From assembly GCA_016181005.1 (NCBI GenBank), contig JACPAE010000001.1, positions 62,001 through 126,000 of the forward strand: a stretch of 64,000 bases of DNA, read 5' to 3'. Shown one piece after another: positions 25,525 through 33,488 of this stretch. This DNA comes from Candidatus Aenigmatarchaeota archaeon (GTDB lineage: Archaea; Aenigmatarchaeota; Aenigmatarchaeia; CG10238-14; SCSR01). Below the pieces are notes generated by a model, which did no database searches, had not been told where the DNA came from, and saw nothing but the letters and a program-made list of their open reading frames with translations. Made by a program: the position numbers and the translations under genes. How positions within the stretch are numbered: position 1 is the stretch's first letter; every line of letters begins with the position of its first letter.

Positions 25525-25543
25525 CTTTCAAACAGCTTGAAAG
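25525..25543. promoter_or_regulatory. Perfect 7-bp inverted repeat in the pilin operon
   Basis: CTTTCAA, 5-base spacer ACAGC, TTGAAAG. It is in the intergenic part 14-32 bases before the ATG at 25511. It could be an RNA hairpin that sets transcript levels between operon genes, or an operator. No T-run follows on the minus strand, so a factor-free terminator is not obvious. Confidence 0.4.
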
Positions 25544-25618
25544 TAACTACATTATAAGAACCTGCAGGTGATGCAGAACTGTCCGCAGAGAAGCTCACTC
25601 TCCACTTGTATTCTTTCT

Positions 25619-25996
25619 CTATGCACACCTAGTAGAAACACAAGAACCACTTGCACATTCGCTGTTGGCGGCACACGAAGCTCCGGCTGCCTTAAGGCCT
25701 GTACTTACCCCTAAATCTGCACATTCGTCGGCTGATAATGCCTGATATTTACGGTCTGGGAAAGCGGTTTTGCATTCTGCTGTTTCTATCCAGCCGTTTA
25801 AATCTGGAGTCGAGCCGGCTGGTGTCGCTCTAGCTTGTTGGTCGCAATATCTGATTACTTGGTTATTGCATTGCAACTCTGCGGAAGAAATGCCTATCCG
25901 ACCGCCTGAAACAAACAACCAATAGCCAATAAGGCCAATAACAGCTATGCCAAGAAGAATGGCGATAATATAAGGAACTGCAATACCTTTCCGCAT
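25619..25996 (-). CDS. Small cysteine-rich pilin-like protein
   Basis: The start is ATG 25996 (MRKGIAVPYIIAILLGIAVI), 125 residues. The RKG-I leader and the GYWLFVSGG motif after the helix parallel GYWFFYAGG of the protein at 30441. The ectodomain carries the same LQCNNQVIRYC...W...C pattern as the two related genes, plus a C-terminal pair C-A-A...CASGSC. It is a paralogous family of minor pilins by inference. Confidence 0.65.
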   Translation of the reverse strand: MRKGIAVPYIIAILLGIAVIGLIGYWLFVSGGRIGISSAELQCNNQVIRYCDQQARATPAGSTPDLNGWIETAECKTAFPDRKYQALSADECADLGVSTGLKAAGASCAANSECASGSCVSTRCA

Positions 25997-26073
25997 CAAG
26001 TTCACTAGATTATTATTTGGGAGACCTTATTTAAGTATTTTGTTTGGACTGTATTTAAGTATTATTGAACTTT

Positions 26074-27915
26074 CTATCTTATAACTACATTCTTTTGTCC
26101 ACTATCTCCTTTATTTCCAGCCTTATCAATTGCGTATCCTAAGATAGTACATGATGCTTGACCAGAAGGTGATTTTTTACAATTACCATTTGGGCCAACT
26201 GTAATTGGTATTTGCGTATTACAATTTCTTTCTCTATTTTCTATCGATATGCCTATATCATCTTCAGGATTAGAGGGCTCACCATATCCAGTAGCTTCGT
26301 ATGTAACACTATAATAACATTTGCTCACTCCACTTTTATCCGCTCCAGCTCCTTGATCTTCGTCGGAGAACGAAGCAGTAAAGTCTAGAGTCGCTTCAGA
26401 CGGTGCATTGATAGTTGTTATTGGTTTAAGAGGATCATTTTCTTGTATTGTTATTTCTGTAGAAGCAGAACATGCAGACTGATCACCTTTGAAATCAACT
26501 GAGTAAGTTCCAAAATTAAATAACCATGTTCTACATATCCACTCCCAACCAAAACTCTTTCCATCGGTTGTTGGATTATTGCAACATGTGGGTTCTCCGC
26601 AATTAGAGAATGCTTCAGATTCTAGAACAACATTGGTGCACATTGCATCAGAGGTCGCTCTTATTGATAGGGCTTGACCACGAATTGGTCTGTTAGTTTC
26701 AACGTATATATTTGAAGATGGTGGCTGATAATTCACAGATGCGACATTTGTCTTTACTATTACAACATTCTTGTCTCCAAGTGCTGCTGCCTTGAACTTG
26801 TACTCGGAAGGTTCGGAGCACTTTATGGACCATGTAGCTTCGCACTTGTCGCCATTAGAGCATGGGTACTCAACAATCCTGCCGCCTTGCTTTATGCCTG
26901 AATATTGGCTTGCAAACTCGCATTTCCCAGTTTTGTCGCCTTCGTCGTCAAGGTTGAGCTGTATAGATTTAATGCCTTTCTTCGTCTTGTCCTCTGCGTT
27001 GATTGCTATAGCAACTTCTCTGTTGACCACTTGTGTAGTAGGATTTATCGACAATTTTGCCGTAGGTTTTGAAGATATGGATGAATCTTTCCAAATGTAA
27101 TATTCCCCAGACTGTTCGTTTTCGCACTTGGCTTCTACTATTACACTATCCCCGCTAAATGTAGACCTCTTGTCCTTTTTTGCTTCATCATTGTTGCACG
27201 TATGCCATTTGCCGTCACCGCCGCATATAAGGCCGTATTTCACTTCATATGAATTGTCCTTGACTAAATCGCACATTGCACGATTTTCTCCGCAAGTGTC
27301 TTTAAAGTCCTCCACTAACTGTGAAAACCTCTGTTTTTCTACAAAACGGTCGTCTACATCATCTTTATCACATACTTTCGGTTGCAAAATAGTTCCCTCT
27401 CTCCAAATTGTGAATTTCCCTGATTTCTGTTCTGTTGTGGCGTCGCAGCCTGACGCGGCAATTTTGCCTTCTATACATTTACCTAAATAATCCCCACATC
27501 CGCTCTGTATCTCTGTTCCAGGGTTGACATAGTATATGTAGCCAACATAGACGTCAAAAAGTGCCTTTTCTTCTTTTGTCGTGAAAATGATGCAACTGTT
27601 CTTATCATTAAAATTTACTGTATCTATTTGAAACCGGGATTTTATGTCAATTCGATCTTGTTGAATATGAACATTCTGATTTGTCAAATGAAACTCGGAC
27701 ACGCCGAACTTGCTTTCCTTGTCAAGGTATTTAATCAATTTTATATGTACTGCTTTGCCCTCCCTTGGAACCCCGACCCGATTCAACAATTCTTCAAGAA
27801 ATCCAAAAAGGTCAATATTAAATGCTTTCAGCAGAAAAGATACAGCAACCACTAATACCGCTATCATTAGGAAAATCTGCATTATTGCCTCTACTGCCAT
27901 TCCTTTCTGCGACAT
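26074..27915 (-). CDS. Pilin-like protein with multi-domain Ig-like ectodomain
   Basis: The 613-residue protein starts MSQKGMAVEAIMQIFLMIAV (class III leader) and then DLFGFLEELLNRVGV. The ectodomain has about four beta-sandwich segments, including PTAKLSINPTTQVVNREVAI and DPLKPITTINAPSEATLDFT, with a regular series of cysteines. No catalytic motif is seen. Its length and position after the platform genes fit a tip adhesin or a major scaffold that holds the effector pilins, by inference. Base use turns AT-rich in the 3' half. Confidence 0.6.
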   Translation of the reverse strand: MSQKGMAVEAIMQIFLMIAVLVVAVSFLLKAFNIDLFGFLEELLNRVGVPREGKAVHIKLIKYLDKESKFGVSEFHLTNQNVHIQQDRIDIKSRFQIDTVNFNDKNSCIIFTTKEEKALFDVYVGYIYYVNPGTEIQSGCGDYLGKCIEGKIAASGCDATTEQKSGKFTIWREGTILQPKVCDKDDVDDRFVEKQRFSQLVEDFKDTCGENRAMCDLVKDNSYEVKYGLICGGDGKWHTCNNDEAKKDKRSTFSGDSVIVEAKCENEQSGEYYIWKDSSISSKPTAKLSINPTTQVVNREVAIAINAEDKTKKGIKSIQLNLDDEGDKTGKCEFASQYSGIKQGGRIVEYPCSNGDKCEATWSIKCSEPSEYKFKAAALGDKNVVIVKTNVASVNYQPPSSNIYVETNRPIRGQALSIRATSDAMCTNVVLESEAFSNCGEPTCCNNPTTDGKSFGWEWICRTWLFNFGTYSVDFKGDQSACSASTEITIQENDPLKPITTINAPSEATLDFTASFSDEDQGAGADKSGVSKCYYSVTYEATGYGEPSNPEDDIGISIENRERNCNTQIPITVGPNGNCKKSPSGQASCTILGYAIDKAGNKGDSGQKNVVIR

Positions 27916-27945
27916 AATAAAAATAATTAGTTTGTGATAAATAAG

Positions 27946-28305
27946 TCACTGGCAAGCTTCATTGACTTTGTATCCCCCAAAACCGCCAGCTAGTGCACCT
28001 AAACCAGCACCTAATGCACATCCAACGGGAAGTCCAACGCCTCCAGCCAGAAATCCTATTCCACAACCAATACCGCCAAAAAGTACTCCGCCAGCACCTG
28101 CACCTATGGCGACTCTTCCTGCCTCATCACCAGGTACTCTCGGAACTATGTTCTCGCAAGCAAATCTATTCATTGCCGCGCCGAGAAGACCAATCGAAAC
28201 CCCTGTAATCTTCTCAAGAATGCTCCAGATCAAAACCAAAGCAATCGCCGCAGTAATCAAAGTGATTATCATCGTCAAAACTTTTCCAAAAACTCCCTTT
28301 TTCAT
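27946..28305 (-). CDS. Pilin-leader protein with glycine-zipper hydrophobic domain
   Basis: The 119-residue protein starts MKKGVFGKVLTMIITLITAA (class III leader). After a short soluble part (residues 44-70) there is a long Gly-rich stretch with repeated G-x3-G spacing (GVLFGGIGCGIGF, then GGVGLPVGCALGAGLGALAG). Such glycine zippers pack helices in membranes and occur in membrane-inserting peptides and outer-membrane lipoproteins. The preceding gene's stop is directly followed by this ATG. Confidence 0.55.
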   Translation of the reverse strand: MKKGVFGKVLTMIITLITAAIALVLIWSILEKITGVSIGLLGAAMNRFACENIVPRVPGDEAGRVAIGAGAGGVLFGGIGCGIGFLAGGVGLPVGCALGAGLGALAGGFGGYKVNEACQ

Positions 28306-28416
28306 TCAACCGCCCTTGAACCTCTGGTAAATGCTGTATCCTGCCAAAAGCACCATCAACCCAATCATGAGCATGACAATGAACCAGATTATATAGTCCG
28401 TGACCCCTTTTCTCAT
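28306..28416 (-). CDS. 36-residue mini-pilin-like protein
   Basis: A very short frame: ATG 28416, stop 28306-28308, 36 residues. It starts M-R-K-G-V-T-D-Y and then holds a single hydrophobic helix (WFIVMLMIGLMVLLAGYSIY) with a basic end RFKGG. The class III leader and the perfect spacing (TGA-ATG with the next gene, 32 bases after the TadC gene) make it a likely real gene. It would be a leader and stalk helix with almost no ectodomain. Confidence 0.6.
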   Translation of the reverse strand: MRKGVTDYIIWFIVMLMIGLMVLLAGYSIYQRFKGG

Positions 28417-28448
28417 CAACCTTATTTGGGATTCCGAATATTAACGAT

Positions 28449-30410
28449 TTACTGGAGAGTAAGACGCTCTATTGATATCACCGAAGTGAACACGAAGTAA
28501 GTGACAAGCAGGGATATGAAATAAACTATAGCGCTGTAGAGCAGTATCTTTGCGACATTCAACCTCTTCAGCAAACTCTCATCACCGTTGGTTATCGTGC
28601 TTGACGACACGGCTATCAGCGTGGCAATCTCTACAAGGTAGACTCCTACAATCAGCTGGAATGCGTGGACAGGAAGTATCGAGCCGATGTTGAAGATGGA
28701 CTGGAAAATTCCCGAGCCTATGTCGCTGGCAGGACCCAGCGCCGAGCCTAGGCTCCCATAAATGTTCTTTATCGATTCCCCTAAACTGACAAGCAGCCTT
28801 GTCATTATTGCTGCCAGTGTCACGACAACTCCGGCGCTCAGTGGCGCAAGGACAATGGCCTGCGTGTTCATCGTCGACGTCACGTCCTCCATCATGTTCT
28901 TCAAATCCTCATTCACCTCCCGCATGTCCTTCAGGTACTTGGAGATTATCACCATGGACTTGGACGCGCTCTGCATCCCCTTCTGCGACGTCTCGACAAC
29001 AACATTCATTATCGCCTCTATGAGCGTTGAAGGGTAGTATCTTATCGCGCCGTACTGCTTGTCGAACACCGCGCCCTCGAAAGTCATGCCGAACGTCTTT
29101 ATGTTGTAGAGTATCTTGTCGAAAAAGTCAGATATCTTCATGTTCTTCGTCTGCTCCTTGGACCTCTTGAGTGCAGTCTCTAGAGGAATCCCCCTCATCA
29201 TCAGGCTGCCGAGCTGGAACAATGCCTCTGCGAACTCGCCCTCTATATCTGCGATCTCCTGCCTTATCTTCAGCTTCCTTCTCACGGAAAGATAGGAATA
29301 GCTTATGATGCCGGCGAATATCCCAAGAGTCACAAGCATCGAGTAAACCATCAGCTCAAAGCTGAAAATCTCCTTGGCGCCGATTAACTTCGAGATTCCG
29401 AAGCCGATAAGCGGCAGCGACACCAAAACAGGAATTATGTACGGCTTTTCGTAGAACTTGTCCACCGCGAACTGCGGGTGCTTCCTCAAGTCGGGCTGGT
29501 GGAAGCTGTACGGCCTCCTCTCAAGATAGCTCGACATCAGGAAAAACACTATCAGCGGCAGGAAAACGTCGTAGCCGATCACAAGCAGCACCGGCTTTAC
29601 AATCTCCGGGAGGAATATGCTTACCACAGGAAAGAACACCAGGCCTATTATCGGCAGGAGTATCCCCAATGCATTCAGAATCGTCACAGGCTCCTTCATC
29701 TCCCTTGCATATCCTTTCATCCTCTCCTTTGTGCCTTCCAGTATCACAGAAACAGCCTCGTCCAAAAACCTTTCGCGCTTTAGCTGCGATTCAGCGCTGG
29801 AGTTCTTTATCAGATACAGCGCTGTGGCGAACTCCTTGTTCTCCCTCTCCCATTTCTTGATGAAGACTTCAAGCGCGTCCTCTATCCTGTCGTACTTTCT
29901 GGTGTAGACGCTCCACAAAAGCTCGCGCAGGTCCTTGGCCAGCGCCCCCTTGAGGTTCCTTGACGCAAACTTTACCGAATTCTCCAAGTTGGCCGACAGA
30001 TGCATGGAGATGCTCATGTAGATTGCTGCAAGAACCATTTCTGAAGACGCATTTATCCTAAAGCTGGTGGCATAACGGATCGGGTACGATGCTAGGAAGT
30101 AGAATGTCATCGACGCTATTGTCAGGGAGAGAATTGTTGTCGAAAGTGAAAACGAGTCCAGCGATATAAGCAATGTCAATGACGCTGCAAAAATCATCAG
30201 TGTTGCAACAATTGAAAGAGTGATTGCCCCCTTCGGCGTAATCTTCAGGTGGGAGAATTCTATTGCCTCGCTGTATTTTGACTCCAGACCTTTGGGCAGG
30301 AATACAGGCAGGAACTCTGATATTTCGCAAAGCCTTTCGTAAATGGAAAGCTTCCTTGCCAACTGCTCCTCCTGCAGGAACTTTTCATAGTCTCTTGAAA
30401 TTGCCGGCAC
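28449..30410 (-). CDS. tadC: TadC/GspF-type membrane platform protein of pilus assembly
   Basis: The 653-residue protein has two repeated T2SSF/TadC modules, each with a soluble helical domain followed by membrane helices (ASEMVLAAIYMSISMHLSANL; IEGEFAEALFQLGSLMMRGI, then SAGVVVTLAAIMTRLLVSL). It belongs to the archaeal FlaJ/TadC class of inner-membrane platforms, on which the ATPase pushes pilins out. It starts with GTG 31 bases downstream of the small pilin gene. The protein is close to twice the length of a single TadC, as in archaeal homologues. Confidence 0.85.
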   Translation of the reverse strand: MPAISRDYEKFLQEEQLARKLSIYERLCEISEFLPVFLPKGLESKYSEAIEFSHLKITPKGAITLSIVATLMIFAASLTLLISLDSFSLSTTILSLTIASMTFYFLASYPIRYATSFRINASSEMVLAAIYMSISMHLSANLENSVKFASRNLKGALAKDLRELLWSVYTRKYDRIEDALEVFIKKWERENKEFATALYLIKNSSAESQLKRERFLDEAVSVILEGTKERMKGYAREMKEPVTILNALGILLPIIGLVFFPVVSIFLPEIVKPVLLVIGYDVFLPLIVFFLMSSYLERRPYSFHQPDLRKHPQFAVDKFYEKPYIIPVLVSLPLIGFGISKLIGAKEIFSFELMVYSMLVTLGIFAGIISYSYLSVRRKLKIRQEIADIEGEFAEALFQLGSLMMRGIPLETALKRSKEQTKNMKISDFFDKILYNIKTFGMTFEGAVFDKQYGAIRYYPSTLIEAIMNVVVETSQKGMQSASKSMVIISKYLKDMREVNEDLKNMMEDVTSTMNTQAIVLAPLSAGVVVTLAAIMTRLLVSLGESIKNIYGSLGSALGPASDIGSGIFQSIFNIGSILPVHAFQLIVGVYLVEIATLIAVSSSTITNGDESLLKRLNVAKILLYSAIVYFISLLVTYFVFTSVISIERLTLQ

Positions 30411-30440
30411 AATTAAAGATTGTCTTTATTCAGGCATAAG

Positions 30441-30746
30441 TTAAGGCGTCGTCGGCTTGCTGCAGCCTGAAAAGCTAGTGCCTTGGATCGGCTCCCAGCC
30501 AGGAATTATTGAACTGCAGAATTTATAGCACTCGTCGTTCTCGAATTGCTTGCCGCATTTTGTCTTTATCTTGTCCCAATTCTCCTGCGTCTGGAAAGTG
30601 CAGAACCGAATCTTGACTGCGATGCACTCGGCCTCGTTCGTGCCCTGGCGCCCTTGTCCGCCTGCATAAAAGAACCAATAGCCGAGCAGCGCTATTACTG
30701 CAACTCCCAAAACAATTGCTACGATGTAATTAACCGCGCCTTTCAT
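30441..30746 (-). CDS. Small cysteine-rich pilin-like protein
   Basis: The start is ATG 30746 (MKGAVNYIVAIVLGVAVIAL), 101 residues. It has the KG leader, the LLGYWFFYAGG motif and the ectodomain pattern ECIAVKIRFC...W...C...C, so it is a paralogue of the proteins at 25218 and 25619. It sits between the ATPase (17-base gap) and the platform gene, a usual place for a major or minor pilin. Confidence 0.65.
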   Translation of the reverse strand: MKGAVNYIVAIVLGVAVIALLGYWFFYAGGQGRQGTNEAECIAVKIRFCTFQTQENWDKIKTKCGKQFENDECYKFCSSIIPGWEPIQGTSFSGCSKPTTP

Positions 30747-30763
30747 AATATCACTTCTGCCAT

Positions 30764-32629
30764 CTATTTGATTCTTCCCTTGAACCAGTTCAGCCACTTG
30801 TCGTAAATCATCTTGGAATCCATAGCTCCTATTTCCTCCCTTACCTGCTCTGAAATCAAATGGAACATGGAGTTGGACTCGACAGCATACTCGGCCTCAA
30901 GGATGTTTGGGTTGGTTTGGCCGGCCAGTTCAACCATCGTTTCTTTAATCTTCGCCCTCAGCAGGATGTTGTCCCATACTGCATCCCATCGGCCTCTCCA
31001 CTCCCTCACTCTTTTCGCAATCTCGTTCAAGACTTCAGACTCGCCGTCTATCAAAGTGTCTGTCGGCTTTAGCGTGTCCTCCTTTGCCGAATACTCCATC
31101 AAATTAACAAACCCTCCTTCGTCCATGGGATCGTTCTTCCAGTTTTTCCTTATCTCGGTCAATTCAGTGACCCTTCTGAACCTGTGAAGGCCGTCGGGGG
31201 ATTTCAGCTGGTTGCACACTGTGATTAAATCCAGCGCCTTGAAGCTTGTCGGCGGCACGCCTAAATCATGGACAACCCTGTCATAAACGCCGTAAGCTGA
31301 TTCCCCGTGAATTGTGCCGGCGACGACATTCGCCAATGCCCCAATTCTCATGGCCTCGAACAATGCAAGGCTTTCCACGCTCCTAACCTCGCCGATTATA
31401 AGAACAGAATCTCCCAATCTCAACGCAGTCCTCAACGCCTCGTCTGCAGGCAACTCAGTTTCCACTTTTGTAATTACAGAGCGGGATTTCATTCTTTCAA
31501 TGTTGTAGCCGAGCCTTCTCATGTCAGCGACTGCGATTTCTAAAGTGTCTTCCGAGGAGACTACTCTGAATTTCGGCAGGATGTCGAGCATTAGTGCATT
31601 AAGCAGGGAAGTTTTTCCCGAGCCTCGACCGCCTGCGACAAGCAGCGCCCTTCCGCCGTCGATGACAAAGCTCATCACTCCTGAATACAACGGGTCTATC
31701 ATTTTGTGCTTGATGAAGAGCGGAATAGTCCAAGGCCTTTCCCTGTGCCTTCGGAAAGCGAATGCCAGGCCTTCCGGCGACAGCGTCCTTGTAATTGCAG
31801 CAACCCTTGCCTTTCCTCCAGGAACAACCAGCTCTGTGTCAAGCACCGGGTTTGATTCGTCCAGAGGCCTGCCGGAGAAAAGCCTGAATCTTGTCGCCCA
31901 TGCGTCTGCGTCCTCCATCGTCGGCATTAAGTTTGTCTCGCACTCCTCATAATCAGAATGCAAAATGAATATCGGCACGGTGCCTATCGGCGAGTTTACA
32001 AACACGTCCTGGATTTTCTCGTCCGATAGCAGAAGCTCAAGAACTCCATAGCCTGCAGTGTATCGCGAAAGTATGTTCGCCAGCTCGTCTATCTCTGCCG
32101 AAGAAAGGTTGACGTTCATGCTCTGCGCGATGTCGCGCACCAAGTCCCTCCCAAGATTCTTGAAGAGCTCGCGCGATTTTTCCGGCTCTACAGTTTCTGC
32201 TTCCGTTGGTCTGTGGGACGCGAGATACCTTCGCGCAGAATCCAGGATCGAATATTTTTCGTCGCTGAGGACAAACTCCTTCGGCGTTATATGATAAAGA
32301 TAACGCACCTTGCCGAGCAGCTTGTAAATTTCCACCTCGGCCCCCTTTATGCTGTACTTTTCAAGCAGCCTTGCGCCCTTCGGTATCGACAGCATGAACC
32401 TTGTGAGCATAAAGTTCGGCTTGACTGTCGGCGAGAATAATTCGCGGTAGATGTCCCTGCTTCCAAGCTGGTAGTTTTGCAGTACCGGCATGGATTTTTT
32501 AATCAGAGCTGTCCCCTCAAGCATGTTCTTTATCGGCACTAGAGCATTGTTCAAATAATGGACGAACGCCATTCTCTGCTCCAGCGGAGCCGTGTTCTCA
32601 AGAACCTTGTTCGCGTTCACCATCTTCAC
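30764..32629 (-). CDS. tadA: PilT/TadA/VirB11-type secretion ATPase
   Basis: The 621-residue protein has Walker A AGGRGSGKTSL (333-342), Walker B-like VLIIGEVRS (409-417), the Asp box ELPADEALRTALR and the His box GTIHGESAYGVYDRVVHDLG, all typical of type II/IV secretion ATPases. It drives pilin assembly or retraction. The N-terminal half has the family's extra helical domain. A GTG at 32629 is used; an ATG at 32623 is equally possible. It overlaps the upstream small gene by 32 bases. Confidence 0.9.
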   Translation of the reverse strand: MKMVNANKVLENTAPLEQRMAFVHYLNNALVPIKNMLEGTALIKKSMPVLQNYQLGSRDIYRELFSPTVKPNFMLTRFMLSIPKGARLLEKYSIKGAEVEIYKLLGKVRYLYHITPKEFVLSDEKYSILDSARRYLASHRPTEAETVEPEKSRELFKNLGRDLVRDIAQSMNVNLSSAEIDELANILSRYTAGYGVLELLLSDEKIQDVFVNSPIGTVPIFILHSDYEECETNLMPTMEDADAWATRFRLFSGRPLDESNPVLDTELVVPGGKARVAAITRTLSPEGLAFAFRRHRERPWTIPLFIKHKMIDPLYSGVMSFVIDGGRALLVAGGRGSGKTSLLNALMLDILPKFRVVSSEDTLEIAVADMRRLGYNIERMKSRSVITKVETELPADEALRTALRLGDSVLIIGEVRSVESLALFEAMRIGALANVVAGTIHGESAYGVYDRVVHDLGVPPTSFKALDLITVCNQLKSPDGLHRFRRVTELTEIRKNWKNDPMDEGGFVNLMEYSAKEDTLKPTDTLIDGESEVLNEIAKRVREWRGRWDAVWDNILLRAKIKETMVELAGQTNPNILEAEYAVESNSMFHLISEQVREEIGAMDSKMIYDKWLNWFKGRIK

Positions 32630-32978
32630 GATTCTCTTTCCTCAAAACTTCCAGAACTAGAAATTGCAAGTCACCAAGCCTTTTTGGAACTAATTTTTCG
32701 AACTGGGGCGGCGCCATGTTCTTCATGCTTAGAATCTTGTCGACGTTGACAATCCTGTTGTAGACATCCGCGATTTCCCTCAGCATCCTTGTCTGCTCCT
32801 CGTCGTACTCGTTCTCGCGCGCCTCAACCAATGCAACCCTAATGGCATCGGGCACCTGCAGGAGCTTGTCAATAACAATCGCCATCGTGGCTTCCGAGTC
32901 CTCCACGCTCGGCGCTATCGCCCAGTTGATGCAGTTGATCCTTATCACATTATTGACGACTTCGTACTCTACAGCCAT
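32598..32978 (-). CDS. Small helical protein upstream of the pilus ATPase
   Basis: The 126-residue protein (MAVEYEVVNNVIRINCINWA ... ENEYDEEQTRMLREIADVYN) has no membrane segment and is rich in charged helices. It overlaps the ATPase gene by 32 bases, which implies coupled translation. It could be a stand-alone N-terminal helper of the ATPase. No family is recognised. The gene is first in the operon, facing the divergent plus-strand set. Confidence 0.5.
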   Translation of the reverse strand: MAVEYEVVNNVIRINCINWAIAPSVEDSEATMAIVIDKLLQVPDAIRVALVEARENEYDEEQTRMLREIADVYNRIVNVDKILSMKNMAPPQFEKLVPKRLGDLQFLVLEVLRKENREDGEREQGS

Positions 32979-33022
32979 TATACCCTATTATTTTATCTGT
33001 TTTCTATAACAAATCTTTTATA
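32979..33022. promoter_or_regulatory. Divergent promoter region of the pilus operon and the coiled-coil operon
   Basis: The 44-base gap between the two divergent starts is nearly all A/T, with CTATTATTTTAT and CTTTTATAATGG. There is room for two TATA boxes and little else, so both transcripts probably have short or no leaders and are coordinately expressed. Confidence 0.4.
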
Positions 33023-33451
33023 ATGGCCATCCCAGACCCCACTAGAATACTGCAGTTCGAACAGCACGGCGACATCACAAGGCTTGCCGAAGAGCTTGTA
33101 AAAAGACTAAATGAAAATACGAGAAGGATAAGGATTGTGGAGCAGAGGATGGACAGGATGGACAATTCTATCAATGCTTTGGAGGACAACACGCTGAACC
33201 AGCTTAACGACTTGAAGATGTTTTTGGAGAAGATAACCGACAGGCTTGTGTCGCTTTCGGAGAAGCTTGTGGGGATAGAGAGCGAGATTTTGCGGCTGAG
33301 CAAGGAGCTGTCGAAGACTGCGACTAAAAGGGAGTTTAAGGAAATAGAGACCTACATGGAGCTCATCAACCCTGTGACCGCAAAGTACGTGACGAAGGAC
33401 GAGATGGAAAGGTACATAAGTTTGAAAATACCCAAGGCGAAGAAGGCTTAG
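33023..33451 (+). CDS. Coiled-coil protein, FlaC/D/E-like in its C-terminus
   Basis: The 142-residue protein is mostly heptad-type helix from residue 20 to 105 (RRIRIVEQRMDRMDNSINAL). Near the end, ELINPVTAKYVTKDEMERYI recalls the small domain at the end of archaellum FlaD/FlaE proteins. It could be a cytosolic ring component. Its divergence from the pilus ATPase operon supports that idea, but it is an inference. Confidence 0.5.
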   Translation: MAIPDPTRILQFEQHGDITRLAEELVKRLNENTRRIRIVEQRMDRMDNSINALEDNTLNQLNDLKMFLEKITDRLVSLSEKLVGIESEILRLSKELSKTATKREFKEIETYMELINPVTAKYVTKDEMERYISLKIPKAKKA

Positions 33452-33488
33452 CTTTATGTTCAGGTAAAATTAAACTAATTACAGTGAA

